The position numbers and the translations under genes were made by a program. This document shows, in pieces, positions 42,254 through 50,190 of a DNA stretch of 64,000 bases (position 1 is its first letter; the number at the start of each line of letters is the position of its first letter). Location of the stretch: the NCBI GenBank assembly GCA_946410305.1, contig CAMJZV010000001.1, positions 186,001 through 250,000 on the forward strand, in the 5' to 3' direction. The notes beneath the pieces were generated by a model. The model was not told the DNA's origin and made no database searches. It saw only the letters and a program-made list of their open reading frames with translations. The stretch comes from an uncultured Prevotellaceae bacterium (lineage in GTDB: Bacteria > Bacteroidota > Bacteroidia > Bacteroidales > Bacteroidaceae).

Positions 42254-42382
42254 TTACTTCTTGTTACTCAACCAGAAAGAACGCACCGTAGAGACTATCG
42301 TCACCACCACAGCAATGCCCATCACGATATACATCAGCCACAGCATCACCTCTGCCAGAAAGAAACTACCTGCCTCAGCCAT
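42254..42382 (-). CDS. 42-residue membrane protein between exbB and exbD
   Basis: Short ORF MAEAGSFFLAEVMLWLMYIV followed by MGIAVVVTIVSTVRSFWLSNKK: one long hydrophobic helix (about 8-32) with a basic C-terminal end. Its ATG overlaps the ExbB stop (ATGGCTGA) and its stop lies six bases before the ExbD start, so it is embedded as a coupled cistron. Conserved small proteins at this position are known as unannotated ORFs in Bacteroidota exb operons; a structural role in the ExbBD complex is inference. Confidence 0.7.
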   Translation of the reverse strand: MAEAGSFFLAEVMLWLMYIVMGIAVVVTIVSTVRSFWLSNKK

Positions 42383-43220
42383 TGTTACGAGCTTTATAGT
42401 TAGTGATACTGTCCATCAGGATGATGGCACCTTCCTCCATCTGAGCGGTCAGACGGTTAATCTTCGAGAGTATATAGCTGTAGAAAAACTGCAGCACGAT
42501 GGCCACGATGATACCGAATATGGTGGTAATCAGTGCTACCTTCATACCCTTGGCGACAATCGTCGGACTGATATTGCCCGCACTCTCAATCTGGTCGAAG
42601 GCCATCACCATACCGATCACCGTTCCGAGGAATCCCAGCGAGGGAGCCACAGCGATGAAGAGGCGTATCCATGAACACCCCTTCTCCAGATTAGATATCT
42701 GCACCTGACCGTAGTTGGTCAGCTGGCGATCAATATCTTCCACACGCTCACGGATATGCATCAGTGCCTGATAGCAGATAGAGGCCACTGGACCACGTGT
42801 GTTACGACATAAGTCTTTGGCACCCTCTACGTCGTTCTGTTCCAGACGACTATCCACATCCTTCAGCAACTTCTTCGTATTCACCTCCGACAGAGTCAGG
42901 TAGACAATGCGCTCAATGCAGAACGCCAAGCCCAGCACCAGAGCCAAGGCCACCAGCGACATAAAGCCTGCCGAGCCCTCAATAAATTTACGCTTCAACT
43001 GCTTGTGCAGCCCACCACCCTGTAGGTCTGCATCCTCATCGGCACTGCCCAGGTCGGCATCAATCTGCGCCATTGCCGAGTCAGCAGCCAACGTGTCGGC
43101 TACCACCGTCTCTGTCGTATCCCTTTGCTGTACGTCCTGTGCGTATGTCATTGGCATCACCGCCCACAAGCACGCAGCTATCGTCAACAGCATGATGAAT
43201 CTCTTCATAATTCGTTTCAT
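42375..43220 (-). CDS. exbB: ExbB/MotA/TolQ proton channel family protein
   Basis: 281 residues (277 if started at the second ATG, 43208). Signal-like N-terminus, a long acidic Asp/Ala-rich spacer (28-70), then the MotA/TolQ/ExbB domain with three helices (about 85-105, 190-215, 230-255; VAPSLGFLGTVIGMVMAF is the family signature). Forms the proton channel that powers TonB. Promoter box at 43233-43240, divergent from greA. Confidence 0.93.
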   Translation of the reverse strand: MKRIMKRFIMLLTIAACLWAVMPMTYAQDVQQRDTTETVVADTLAADSAMAQIDADLGSADEDADLQGGGLHKQLKRKFIEGSAGFMSLVALALVLGLAFCIERIVYLTLSEVNTKKLLKDVDSRLEQNDVEGAKDLCRNTRGPVASICYQALMHIRERVEDIDRQLTNYGQVQISNLEKGCSWIRLFIAVAPSLGFLGTVIGMVMAFDQIESAGNISPTIVAKGMKVALITTIFGIIVAIVLQFFYSYILSKINRLTAQMEEGAIILMDSITNYKARNNG

Positions 43221-43232
43221 TGTTTAATCGTG

Positions 43233-43240
43233 CAAAAGTA
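43233..43240 (-). promoter_or_regulatory. Promoter of exb operon
   Basis: TACTTTTG on the minus strand, 12 bases before ATG 43220. Confidence 0.65.
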
Positions 43241-43284
43241 CGAAATATTTATGAATTATGCATTATGAATTATGAATTATTTCG

Positions 43285-43292
43285 TACCTTTG
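43285..43292 (+). promoter_or_regulatory. Promoter of greA
   Basis: TACCTTTG, 26 bases before ATG 43319; preceded by a GAATTATG phrase repeat (43252-43281) that fills the divergent gap with exbB. Confidence 0.7.
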
Positions 43293-43318
43293 CAGAAAAT
43301 TTGCAAGAAAGTAACTTT

Positions 43319-43789
43319 ATGGAATATATGTCTCAGGAAGGCTACGACAAGCTCGTTGCCGAACTACGCCAGTTAGAAAGTGTCGAACTGCCCCAGGTCA
43401 GAGATGCCATTGCCGAGGCTCGCGACAAGGGCGACCTCAGCGAGAATTTCGAGTACCATGCCGCCAAGCGTGAGCAGGGCCGCCTATTAGGTCGCATCCG
43501 CTTCATGCAGCGTGTGCTGGAGAATGCCCGCGTGCTCGACACCTCCCACCTCTCTACTGACAGCGTAGGACTGCTCAGCAAGGTAGAGATTACCAACGAG
43601 GCCAATGGCAGTCGAATGACCTATACCATCGTCAGTCCCCACGAGGCCAATCTCCGTGAAGGCAAGATATCCATCAAGTCGCCCATCGCCCAGGCGCTGC
43701 TTAACAAAAAAGCAGGCGACACGGTCGTTGTCCGTGTGCCTGCCGGTATGGTTAAGCTGCGCATCGAGAGCGTCAGCCTCAGCGCATAA
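43319..43789 (+). CDS. greA: Transcription elongation factor GreA
   Basis: 156 residues from ATG 43319 (MEYMSQEGYDKL). N-terminal antiparallel coiled coil with the acidic tip ARDKGDLSENFEYHAAKREQG, in outline, and the C-terminal FKBP-like domain ending VKLRIESVSL. It rescues backtracked RNA polymerase. The longer upstream frame crosses the promoter and is rejected. Confidence 0.97.
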   Translation: MEYMSQEGYDKLVAELRQLESVELPQVRDAIAEARDKGDLSENFEYHAAKREQGRLLGRIRFMQRVLENARVLDTSHLSTDSVGLLSKVEITNEANGSRMTYTIVSPHEANLREGKISIKSPIAQALLNKKAGDTVVVRVPAGMVKLRIESVSLSA

Positions 43790-43794
43790 GCAGC

Positions 43795-44298
43795 TTATTC
43801 CAGCGGTATCTCAGGATGCTGCACAGCCAGCGGCATATCCTTCTGTGCCAGATAGAACATATAAAGGATGACAGGCTTCGTGCCTCTGTTCTCACCGTGG
43901 TGGATGGTGTTCACCATCTCTACGACGGCCTCGCCCTCATGCACAACCTTCTCTTTGCCATCCTGTCCGATAATAGTCAGTTCGCCCTGTACCAGCACAC
44001 CATAGTTCATGACGGGATGGTGGTGCCACCCTAGCTTCTGTCCTGCAGGAAATTCATATTTTACAGCCACCAGTTCAGGACGACCCTGCAGATAGTCGGG
44101 CAACTCTACGCCGTCCCAGCTCTGTGAGGTGCGTATCAGTTCTTCACTTTTCACCGTCTGGGCAGCACTCTCGTCCTGCACACTCTCTTCTACCGCATTA
44201 TTTTCCTGTACGTTAGCTTTCTTACAGCCTGTCATGCAGGTCGTTGTACCGCAAATAACGAGGGCAGCGGCAATCACCCATAATTTCATTTGTTTCAT
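43795..44298 (-). CDS. Cupin-domain lipoprotein
   Basis: 167 residues. Lipobox MTGC (Cys25), an acidic/Gln linker (30-55), then a single cupin fold: GWHHHPVMNYGVLVQGELTI (motif 1 with three His) and VEMVNTIHHGENRG (motif 2). Metal-binding residues are present. Periplasmic or surface role unknown; related Bacteroidota proteins are annotated only as cupin proteins. Converges with greA, five bases apart. Confidence 0.85.
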   Translation of the reverse strand: MKQMKLWVIAAALVICGTTTCMTGCKKANVQENNAVEESVQDESAAQTVKSEELIRTSQSWDGVELPDYLQGRPELVAVKYEFPAGQKLGWHHHPVMNYGVLVQGELTIIGQDGKEKVVHEGEAVVEMVNTIHHGENRGTKPVILYMFYLAQKDMPLAVQHPEIPLE

Positions 44299-44351
44299 TG
44301 ATACTTTGTTTTTAGTTATTTCCTAATAAAAAAAACTCTTCTATCGCTTTG

Positions 44352-44439
44352 CGGAGAGAACAGGATTCGAACCTGCGAACCGGTTTTGCCGGTTACACGC
44401 TTTCCAGGCGTGCCTCTTCAACCACTCGAGCACCTCTCC
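44352..44439 (-). tRNA. tRNA-Ser (GGA anticodon)
   Basis: Class II tRNA, 88 bases including the discriminator G, no encoded CCA. Acceptor GGAGAGG with TCTCTCC, anticodon loop CTGGAAA in the stem CACGC...GCGTG, long variable arm CCGGCAAAACCGG, and TTCGAAT in the T-loop. Confidence 0.95.
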
Positions 44440-44455
44440 TTTTCCAATGCGGATG

Positions 44456-44463
44456 CAAAGGTA
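44456..44463 (-). promoter_or_regulatory. Promoter of tRNA-Ser
   Basis: TACCTTTG on the minus strand, 16 bases before the tRNA, with a TTG element 20 bases upstream. It is the first of up to three copies carried by the 77-base repeat. Confidence 0.7.
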
Positions 44464-44660
44464 CGAATAAGCGAGCAAATAACCAAATAAATTTGAGTTT
44501 TTTCGAGCGAAAGTAATTTCGAGACATAGTCTCAAAGGTACGAATAAGCGAGCAAATAACCAAATAAATTTGAGTTTTTTCGAGCGAAAGTAGTTTCGAG
44601 ACATAGTCTCAAGGGTACGAATAAGCGAGTAAAAAACCAAATAAATTTGAATATTTTCGG
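44457..44660. repeat. 77-bp tandem repeat, about 2.6 copies, carrying tRNA promoter elements
   Basis: The marker GTACGAATAAGCGAG recurs at 44461, 44538 and 44615, an exact 77-base period. Each unit contains the -33 TTG and a -7 box on the minus strand: TACCTTTG at 44456-44463 and 44533-44540, and the degenerate TACCCTTG at 44610-44617. Each unit also has the palindrome GAGACATAGTCTC. Confidence 0.9.
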
Positions 44661-44662
44661 TA

Positions 44663-45163
44663 ATGGAGTTGAAACTTGAAAATATCTCGCTGATTTCTTT
44701 TATGTTTCAGTTGACAAAAGGTGAGTGGACAATTTTAACATCACAAATATCTAATGATTTGAAGTCGCAAAATGCGACATCAAGTTGGGGAGGAACGAGG
44801 AAATTGCCTTATGCTTTCACTGAAAATGGTGTAGCAATGCTCAGTAGTGTACTACGCTCTCCGTTAGCTATTCAAGTAAACATTGGCATTATGCGAGTTT
44901 TTACGGAGTTCCGTCGCATGGCGACAACTCTTGCTTTACCAAATTCTTCTGCTGATATTGCTCAGCTCCGCAAGGACTTCGAAGAGTTAAAGCTCGATAT
45001 AGAGGATATTCTGCATGACCAAAATGACATAAACGAGAGTACCCGCATGCAACTCGAAAACATCACGACGGCTTTGGCAGAATTGCAATCCAAAGAGCCA
45101 AGGCAGAAACCAAGGCGCAGAATAGGATTTATACAACCAGAAGATTACGACAAAGACAACTAA
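44663..45163 (+). pseudogene. ORF6N-domain protein, N-terminally truncated
   Basis: 166 residues. [41 protein letters not shown] and [14 protein letters not shown] are the second half of the ORF6N/KilA-N-like domain found in phage and mobile-element proteins, followed by a coiled coil (98-140). The first half of the domain (about 45 residues) is absent and replaced by repeat-derived sequence, so it is probably a remnant, though the frame is open from ATG 44663. A 33-base segment of its start (44677-44709) is exactly repeated at 45217-45249. Confidence 0.7.
44677..44709 (+). repeat. 33-bp direct repeat, left copy
   Basis: Identical to 45217-45249; contains AATATCTCGCTGATTTC. Lies at the truncated 5' end of the ORF6N remnant. 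Confidence 0.9.
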
Positions 45164-45216
45164 AGGAAACTAATCCCATCATATAGATTATTTCATACAC
45201 TCAGTGAGGTATTTCA

Positions 45217-45249
45217 TGAAAATATCTCGCTGATTTCTTTTATGTTTCA
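45217..45249 (+). repeat. 33-bp direct repeat, right copy
   Basis: Identical to 44677-44709, 540 bases away, just upstream of the promoter of the next gene. Confidence 0.9.
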
Positions 45250-45260
45250 AGAATTATAAC

Positions 45261-45268
45261 TATCTTTG
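45261..45268 (+). promoter_or_regulatory. Promoter of unknown gene 45273
   Basis: TATCTTTG only four bases before the ATG, closer than in other genes here; transcription would begin at or inside the first codon. Confidence 0.55.
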
Positions 45269-45272
45269 CATT

Positions 45273-45710
45273 ATGAAGCAAAGGACTGAAGAAGAATACT
45301 ATATTGAGAGTAAACGGATTCGTAAAGAGGTGCTTGAAATGGCAGAAGTTTTGAAGGAGCACCCTATGCGGTTTACTATCACCAATGGTATAACCATGGA
45401 TGTAGAAATTACCAAGTCCGACCTGAAAACAGTACTTGGCAAGAATGTTAGAGACAATAAATTCAACGCCATTAAAAATGCATTGACCAGAGATATTCGA
45501 AGCTATTTGGAAAAGGCGGAATACCTTGGTTGGCGTCCTGTAGCTGAAGGAAAACATATGGAAAGTGCTTACTTCGCCTACTATTCACGTGAACTTGGAT
45601 GTAAGACATTTCTTTGTATGCGAAAACTGGAAGATGGCAATATCTTCAAACCTTATGCTATCATTGACGAGCATACGTTCAATGCCAGTATTAGTGAACT
45701 TAGAAAATAA
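45273..45710 (+). CDS. Unknown protein, accessory island
   Basis: 145 residues, not recognised. Charged helical N-terminus (MKQRTEEEYYIESKRIRKEVLEMAEVL in outline), then mixed alpha/beta with KSDLKTVLGKNVRDNKFNAIKNAL and a C-terminal CKTFLCMRKLEDGNIFKPYAIIDEHTF. The C-terminal strand-rich part has the feel of a small RelE/barnase-like or polyvalent-protein domain, but no catalytic set can be named. No partner ORF is adjacent. AT-rich like the rest of the island. Confidence 0.65.
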   Translation: MKQRTEEEYYIESKRIRKEVLEMAEVLKEHPMRFTITNGITMDVEITKSDLKTVLGKNVRDNKFNAIKNALTRDIRSYLEKAEYLGWRPVAEGKHMESAYFAYYSRELGCKTFLCMRKLEDGNIFKPYAIIDEHTFNASISELRK

Positions 45711-45724
45711 AAAAAAGCTCCGTT

Positions 45725-45832
45725 TTAACAAGTCGCTTGCCGATCCAAACGGGGCTCTTGTCCTAAACAGAGCAAAAAGTGCTTCTATTTTAGTAAGTCG
45801 CTTGCCGATTCAAACGGGGCTCTTACCCTAAA
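45725..45832. repeat. Two 38-43-bp direct repeats with hairpin
   Basis: AAGTCGCTTGCCGAT and CAAACGGGGCTCTT occur together at 45730-45767 and 45795-45832, 65 bases apart, with three differences. The first copy forms a stem with AGCTCCGTTT just upstream, and A8 precedes it, so it may act as a terminator on either strand. Confidence 0.75.
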
Positions 45833-45923
45833 TAGGTTCCTTTCACGCTGCAAAGATAAGAATATTTTTTGATTTTTGCAAGCATTTTTCAAGTTTTATT
45901 TTGTTTTAATACAAATTTCTTTG

Positions 45924-45931
45924 TATCTTTG
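45924..45931 (+). promoter_or_regulatory. Promoter of candidate structured RNA
   Basis: TATCTTTG; the sequence changes sharply from AT-rich upstream to balanced, hairpin-rich downstream. Confidence 0.6.
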
Positions 45932-45937
45932 CAACTG

Positions 45938-46262
45938 CATCTGCCCTTGCGGCTGTGAGGCACACTGAGGTGTGCGGAGCTGCTGGGTGGGGCACTACAT
46001 ATTAGAAGGCGTTACTGACGCTTTGTTTTTGGTCGTTCAAAACTTCCACAATCGAACAGAGAACAAGAACAAATGCTGGGGTGACACCACGGGGTGTATC
46101 ATATACTATCCCGTAGTGTGCTGTGAGGGTACTTTGTGCCCTCTACGCACACTTTACGGGTGTACTATATACTCCTAGGTGGGTGTTTCTCTGTCTGTTT
46201 TTCTCTGAGGCTGTGGAAGGCCGTGAACGACGAACAGGCATGAGTTAAGCACCCACTTTTTG
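45938..46262 (+). ncRNA. Candidate structured non-coding RNA, about 325 nt
   Basis: No ORF, but many consistent helices: GCACAC/GTGTGC (45960-45975, TGAG loop), AAGGCGT/ACGCTTT (46006-46024), a long hairpin 46091-46175 (CCCGTA/TACGGG, GTGTGC/GCACAC, GAGGGTA/TGCCCTC stacked in order), and a closing stem GTGGGTGTTT (46179-46188) with AAGCACCCAC (46247-46256) directly followed by TTTTT. Own promoter and terminator-like end. It lacks the conserved cores of RNase P RNA, tmRNA and SRP RNA. Could be a 6S-like RNA, an island-encoded regulatory RNA, or a long 5' leader of the restriction genes. Confidence 0.55.
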
Positions 46263-46319
46263 GTATGTAGTTAGGTTAATAACTTTTTTCCGTGTTTGGT
46301 GCTTGGCGGATGAATAGTA

Positions 46320-46769
46320 ATGAAGAGGCCAGATACAGGAAAAACCTTTTTGGACTTTGAGGACATTAATAAGATTCTGCCTAACGAGTTAAGGTTAGAT
46401 GTAGAACGTCATTCTCGTGGAGTTTATCGAGCACAAAATGGCTGTTTGATGAGTATTTCAAATTCCAAAGCATACGAAAAGGGGTATATCGCATGGTATT
46501 ATGTTTATGCGGACAGATATGCAGAACTTGGAGTTAAGTATATGCTTTTCACTATCGGACTATTGGGAGTTGTTGTAATTCCAATGGAAGTATTCCAAGC
46601 TTATAAAATTGGTTGCTATTGGAAAAATGGTTTAAGAAAAGGTGAAAAAAGATATAGGGTGGATATCACAAAACGAGATAACAAATGGATATTCATCAAC
46701 TGTTCAAATACACATCAGAAAATTCTTGATGTATCTGAATACTTTATTCCTTATAAACAAACTACTTAA
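46320..46769 (+). CDS. Unknown protein upstream of HaeIII-type endonuclease
   Basis: 149 residues, not recognised. Single globular, aromatic-rich protein: YIAWYYVYADRYAEL, YMLFTIGLLGVVVIPMEVFQAYKIG, and GEKRYRVDITKRDNKWIFINC. The W-Y...IP-x-E-x-F pattern resembles DNA-binding C-terminal domains seen in some restriction enzymes, but the resemblance is weak. It lies nine bases before the endonuclease gene in the same orientation, so it probably belongs to the restriction-modification operon, perhaps as a controller or accessory. Confidence 0.6.
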   Translation: MKRPDTGKTFLDFEDINKILPNELRLDVERHSRGVYRAQNGCLMSISNSKAYEKGYIAWYYVYADRYAELGVKYMLFTIGLLGVVVIPMEVFQAYKIGCYWKNGLRKGEKRYRVDITKRDNKWIFINCSNTHQKILDVSEYFIPYKQTT

Positions 46770-46777
46770 TTTGAATT

Positions 46778-47740
46778 ATGCCACAAGGAGAACAAGTGAA
46801 GAATGGGAAGGCCTTTGAATTCTCATTAGCATACCAATATTATTCCTTTTTAATTTCTAAAGGAAAAAATGTGAAGCTTGTTGAAGACTCTGCATTGAAT
46901 GTTGCAAGGGGCTTTTACAATTCTTTTAGCAACGAAAAGAAAGAAGAGTTTGACTTAGCAGCAAGGCAAACGATTGACACTATGTTGAAGATTGAACCAG
47001 GATTGCAAGCACAAAAAACCGATTCTGATACATTATTCATATCATTGCAGAATGACGCTGAGGGTGCTGTCGGAGACGTAAGAGATGTCGTCTTCCGCAG
47101 AATCACACCCACATGGGAAATCGGTTTCTCTGCAAAAAACAATAACGATGCCGTTAAACATTCTAGATTAAGTCGCATTTTGGATTTTGGCAAAGAATGG
47201 CTTGACTGTCCTTGCTCAAAACAATATTGGGATGATATACAACCCATTTTTTCTTTTCTAAGAGAGCATGAGGGAAAAACATTCAATTCCTTAGGTGAGC
47301 AGAAAGTGACAAAAGTATATGTCCCCCTGCTCACAGCATTTCGCGATGAACTAAAGAGAATATATGAAAGCAACGAAGAAATCCCCGAAAAACTCATTCG
47401 CTATCTTATAGGGAATTATGCCTTCTACAAAATCATTAAGGATGATAGTCATAATCTTGTAATAGTTAAAGCATTTAACATAAACAACGAATTAAACAAG
47501 AATGCGAATGGAGTAAGAAGTCAGTATAAAATACCTGTTATCAACTTACCATCGAGAATCGTTGAGTTTGATTTTAAAGTAGGTGCAGAGGATAACACTT
47601 TGGACATGATTTTAGATGGCGGTTGGGAAATCTCATTCAGAATTCATAACGCAAGTTCAAGCATTGAACAATCTTTGAAGTTTGACATTAGACTTTTGGG
47701 TAATCCTCCCATATTGTTCACACAACATTTATTTAGATAA
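46778..47740 (+). CDS. HaeIII-family type II restriction endonuclease
   Basis: 320 residues, close to R.HaeIII in length and blocks: [18 protein letters not shown], the [10 protein letters not shown]...[30 protein letters not shown] core (about 108-152, quoted in parts) and CSKQYW. The D...E-x-K pattern within GDVRDV and EIGFSAK is a plausible PD-(D/E)XK-type active site. R.HaeIII cuts GGCC. Followed seven bases later by a HaeIII-like methyltransferase. Specificity for GGCC is inferred from similarity to both partners. Confidence 0.88.
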   Translation: MPQGEQVKNGKAFEFSLAYQYYSFLISKGKNVKLVEDSALNVARGFYNSFSNEKKEEFDLAARQTIDTMLKIEPGLQAQKTDSDTLFISLQNDAEGAVGDVRDVVFRRITPTWEIGFSAKNNNDAVKHSRLSRILDFGKEWLDCPCSKQYWDDIQPIFSFLREHEGKTFNSLGEQKVTKVYVPLLTAFRDELKRIYESNEEIPEKLIRYLIGNYAFYKIIKDDSHNLVIVKAFNINNELNKNANGVRSQYKIPVINLPSRIVEFDFKVGAEDNTLDMILDGGWEISFRIHNASSSIEQSLKFDIRLLGNPPILFTQHLFR

Positions 47741-47747
47741 AATAAGT

Positions 47748-48767
47748 ATGGCAGTCATTAGTTTATTTAGTGGAGCCGGAGGGCTTGATTTGGGTTTCCA
47801 TAGAGCAGGTTTTGTAACAGCTGTTGCTAACGAATATGATGCAAAAATATGCCCAACATTTAGATACAATTTTCCCAATGTCAACCTTATAGAAGGTGAT
47901 ATAAGAAACATCGAAGCAGGAATTTTTCCACTTCATGTAGATGGAATAATTGGAGGTCCCCCGTGTCAATCTTGGAGTGAAGGTGGCGCAAAACGTGGAT
48001 TTGACGATCCACGCGGACAATTATTCCTTGAATACATAAGAATTTTGGAAACCACACAACCTTTCTTCTTTGTCGCAGAAAATGTTTCTGGAATGTTGGC
48101 ACCAAGACATGCCAACGCAGTAACCGCATTTTTAAACTCTTTTGAAAATGCAGGTGAATATGGATACCATGTTCAATTGAGGATGTTGAATGCAAAGGAC
48201 TATGAAGTCCCAGAAGACAGGGATCGTATATTCTTTGTTGGATTCAGAAGAGATTTAGAAATAAATGACTTTGAATATCCACATCCAATAGAACCAAGGG
48301 TAACATTAAGAGATGCAATTTGGGATTTGAAGGATACAGCGATTCCCGCACTTGAACATAACCATTCTAATGGAAATGCCTGCATAGTAGATAACCACGA
48401 ATATTATGTGAGTGGGTATTCTTCAATTTTCATGTCAAGAAATAGAGTAAGAGGTTGGGACGAACAAGGCTTTACCGTACAAGCAAGTGGTCGTCAATGC
48501 CAGTTACATCCTCAGGCTCCCAAAATGGAATCAGTAGATAGGAATCTAAGACAGTTTGTTCCTGGTTATGAGCATCTTTATCGTCGTATGACAGTTAGAG
48601 AGGTCGCTAGAGTTCAGACTTTCCCTGATAATTTCCATTTTGTCTATGACGATGTAAACTATGGATACAAGATGATTGGTAATGCTGTTCCTGTTAATCT
48701 TGCATACCATCTTGCTCGCCAGATAAGAGAAACTCTTCTCCGTCATCATGTTCCCTTGGCAGACTAA
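47748..48767 (+). CDS. C5-cytosine DNA methyltransferase, M.HaeIII-like
   Basis: 339 residues from ATG 47748. Motif [19 protein letters not shown], motif [10 protein letters not shown] with the catalytic cysteine, motif VI ENV, motif [13 protein letters not shown], target-recognition segment [29 protein letters not shown] (in outline), which reads as M.HaeIII almost word for word, and motif [14 protein letters not shown]. It would methylate GGCC to protect against the adjacent endonuclease. Six bases before the second methyltransferase. Confidence 0.93.
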   Translation: MAVISLFSGAGGLDLGFHRAGFVTAVANEYDAKICPTFRYNFPNVNLIEGDIRNIEAGIFPLHVDGIIGGPPCQSWSEGGAKRGFDDPRGQLFLEYIRILETTQPFFFVAENVSGMLAPRHANAVTAFLNSFENAGEYGYHVQLRMLNAKDYEVPEDRDRIFFVGFRRDLEINDFEYPHPIEPRVTLRDAIWDLKDTAIPALEHNHSNGNACIVDNHEYYVSGYSSIFMSRNRVRGWDEQGFTVQASGRQCQLHPQAPKMESVDRNLRQFVPGYEHLYRRMTVREVARVQTFPDNFHFVYDDVNYGYKMIGNAVPVNLAYHLARQIRETLLRHHVPLAD

Positions 48768-48773
48768 TACAAG

Positions 48774-50141
48774 ATGAAAGTTGTCTCATTGTTCGCTGGC
48801 TGTGGAGGACTCGACCTTGGCTTTGAAAAGGCTGGTTTTGAAGTAATATGGGCAAATGAATTTGACAAAACGATTCATGCAACATATCGTTTGAACCATC
48901 CTAAGACAGAACTAAACACTTCAGACATCAGAAACCTATCAGCAAAGGATGTACCTGATTGTGACGGAATTATTGGAGGTCCACCCTGTCAATCATGGAG
49001 TTTGGGAGGCAAATGCCTTGGAATTGAAGACGAAAGAGGAAAGTTGGTTTATGACTATATCCGTATCGTCATGGAGAAGAAACCAAAGTTCTTTGTAATG
49101 GAGAATGTACCAGGCATGATAACTTCTAAACACATTAAGGCGTTTAATGAGTTTCTTGACCTCTTTCGTAATGCAGGTTATAGGATAAGGTACGAACTCA
49201 TGAATGCCGCAGATTACAAAATACCTCAAGACAGATTAAGAGTCATTATTGTTGGCATTCGAGATGATCTTGATGTTGAGTATTTGTTTCCAACAAAATT
49301 GGACTCAAATCCCGTAACATTATTTCAGGCTATTGGCGACTTGAAAGACACACCTGTACCATATACAAATGAACAGGTGTGTCCTGACAAATCACCAATA
49401 CCCAACCACGATTATTATAAAGCGCCCTTTGATAAAAAGTTTATGGCGCGAAACAGGGTAAGAAGTTGGGATGAATTGTCATTTACCATTCAAGCACAAG
49501 CCAAGAATGAACCACTTCATCCTCAGGCACCAAAGATGGAATATGTGTTGCCAGACAAAAGAGTATTTGTAAAAGGAAAGGAGCAATTATATAGACGACT
49601 TAGTGTCAGGGAGTGTGCAAGAATACAAACCTTTCCAGATAGTTTTAAGTTCATTTACAACAACGTGGTTGAAGGATACAAAATGGTAGGCAATGCTGTA
49701 CCTCCAAGATTAGCGTATCATATAGCACTTTCAATAGACAAATGTTTTTCTGTTTTGACATCGTTCGCAAAAGGACGTAGCTTGACTTTAGTCGGATTTG
49801 TGAAAAGTGATGCAGACTTTACTATCATAAGGGACAAAGGCATATATTATATAAGAGGCGGAAACAGACCTGGTGCTGTTCAATATGGACAACTCTGTAA
49901 ACCAATTAAGTGGCTTTTACTCCATCGCAATGGAAGGATTGAACTATTTGAGCTACTTAATGGCAATGCAGAAAAATGTAGCCGTGTAGATCTTGCTCGA
50001 GTTGGGTTTAAACCTAAGGGAGATGAATATTGGCTATTTAGGATTAAGTCTGAAGTGAAAGACTCTGCTTTGATTTCGACAATAATAGAACAAATCAAAA
50101 CATTAAAGCATTATCCTCAATTTATCATAGTTGAAAAATGA
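48774..50141 (+). CDS. C5-cytosine DNA methyltransferase with C-terminal extension
   Basis: 455 residues. Same motif set ([46 protein letters not shown]) but the target segment reads [19 protein letters not shown] instead of the HaeIII-like version, so specificity may differ. After motif X come about 130 extra residues (FAKGRSLTLVGFVKSDADFTIIRDKGIYYIRG in outline, ending YPQFIIVEK), not recognised, with a beta-rich, nucleic-acid-binding look. Two methyltransferases beside one endonuclease suggest either strand-specific methylation of an asymmetric relative of the site or a second guard. Confidence 0.9.
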   Translation: MKVVSLFAGCGGLDLGFEKAGFEVIWANEFDKTIHATYRLNHPKTELNTSDIRNLSAKDVPDCDGIIGGPPCQSWSLGGKCLGIEDERGKLVYDYIRIVMEKKPKFFVMENVPGMITSKHIKAFNEFLDLFRNAGYRIRYELMNAADYKIPQDRLRVIIVGIRDDLDVEYLFPTKLDSNPVTLFQAIGDLKDTPVPYTNEQVCPDKSPIPNHDYYKAPFDKKFMARNRVRSWDELSFTIQAQAKNEPLHPQAPKMEYVLPDKRVFVKGKEQLYRRLSVRECARIQTFPDSFKFIYNNVVEGYKMVGNAVPPRLAYHIALSIDKCFSVLTSFAKGRSLTLVGFVKSDADFTIIRDKGIYYIRGGNRPGAVQYGQLCKPIKWLLLHRNGRIELFELLNGNAEKCSRVDLARVGFKPKGDEYWLFRIKSEVKDSALISTIIEQIKTLKHYPQFIIVEK

Positions 50142-50175
50142 AAGGATAAAACTTGCGTGTTTGGAGTATAATCGC

Positions 50176-50183
50176 TACCTTTG
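50176..50183 (+). promoter_or_regulatory. Leaderless-type promoter of 50191 ORF
   Basis: TACCTTTG, 7 bases before ATG 50191. Confidence 0.65.
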
Positions 50184-50190
50184 CACCAGC

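Larger units (their letters stand above)
45711..46319. other. 609-base gene-free stretch
   Basis: Contains the paired repeats above, an AT-rich segment (45840-45923), a promoter box (45924-45931), the candidate structured RNA (45932-46262) and an unremarkable leader for the next gene (46263-46319). No convincing ORF. Confidence 0.75.

Noticed and set aside
45725..45832. Possible two-repeat CRISPR array
   Set aside because: Only two copies, not identical, a single 27-base gap and no cas genes nearby.
45725..45832. Integron attC site
   Set aside because: No RYYYAAC/GTTRRRY pair in the right positions and no integrase.
45938..46320. Retron msr/msd or OMEGA-type RNA
   Set aside because: No reverse transcriptase, TnpB or HNH gene is adjacent.
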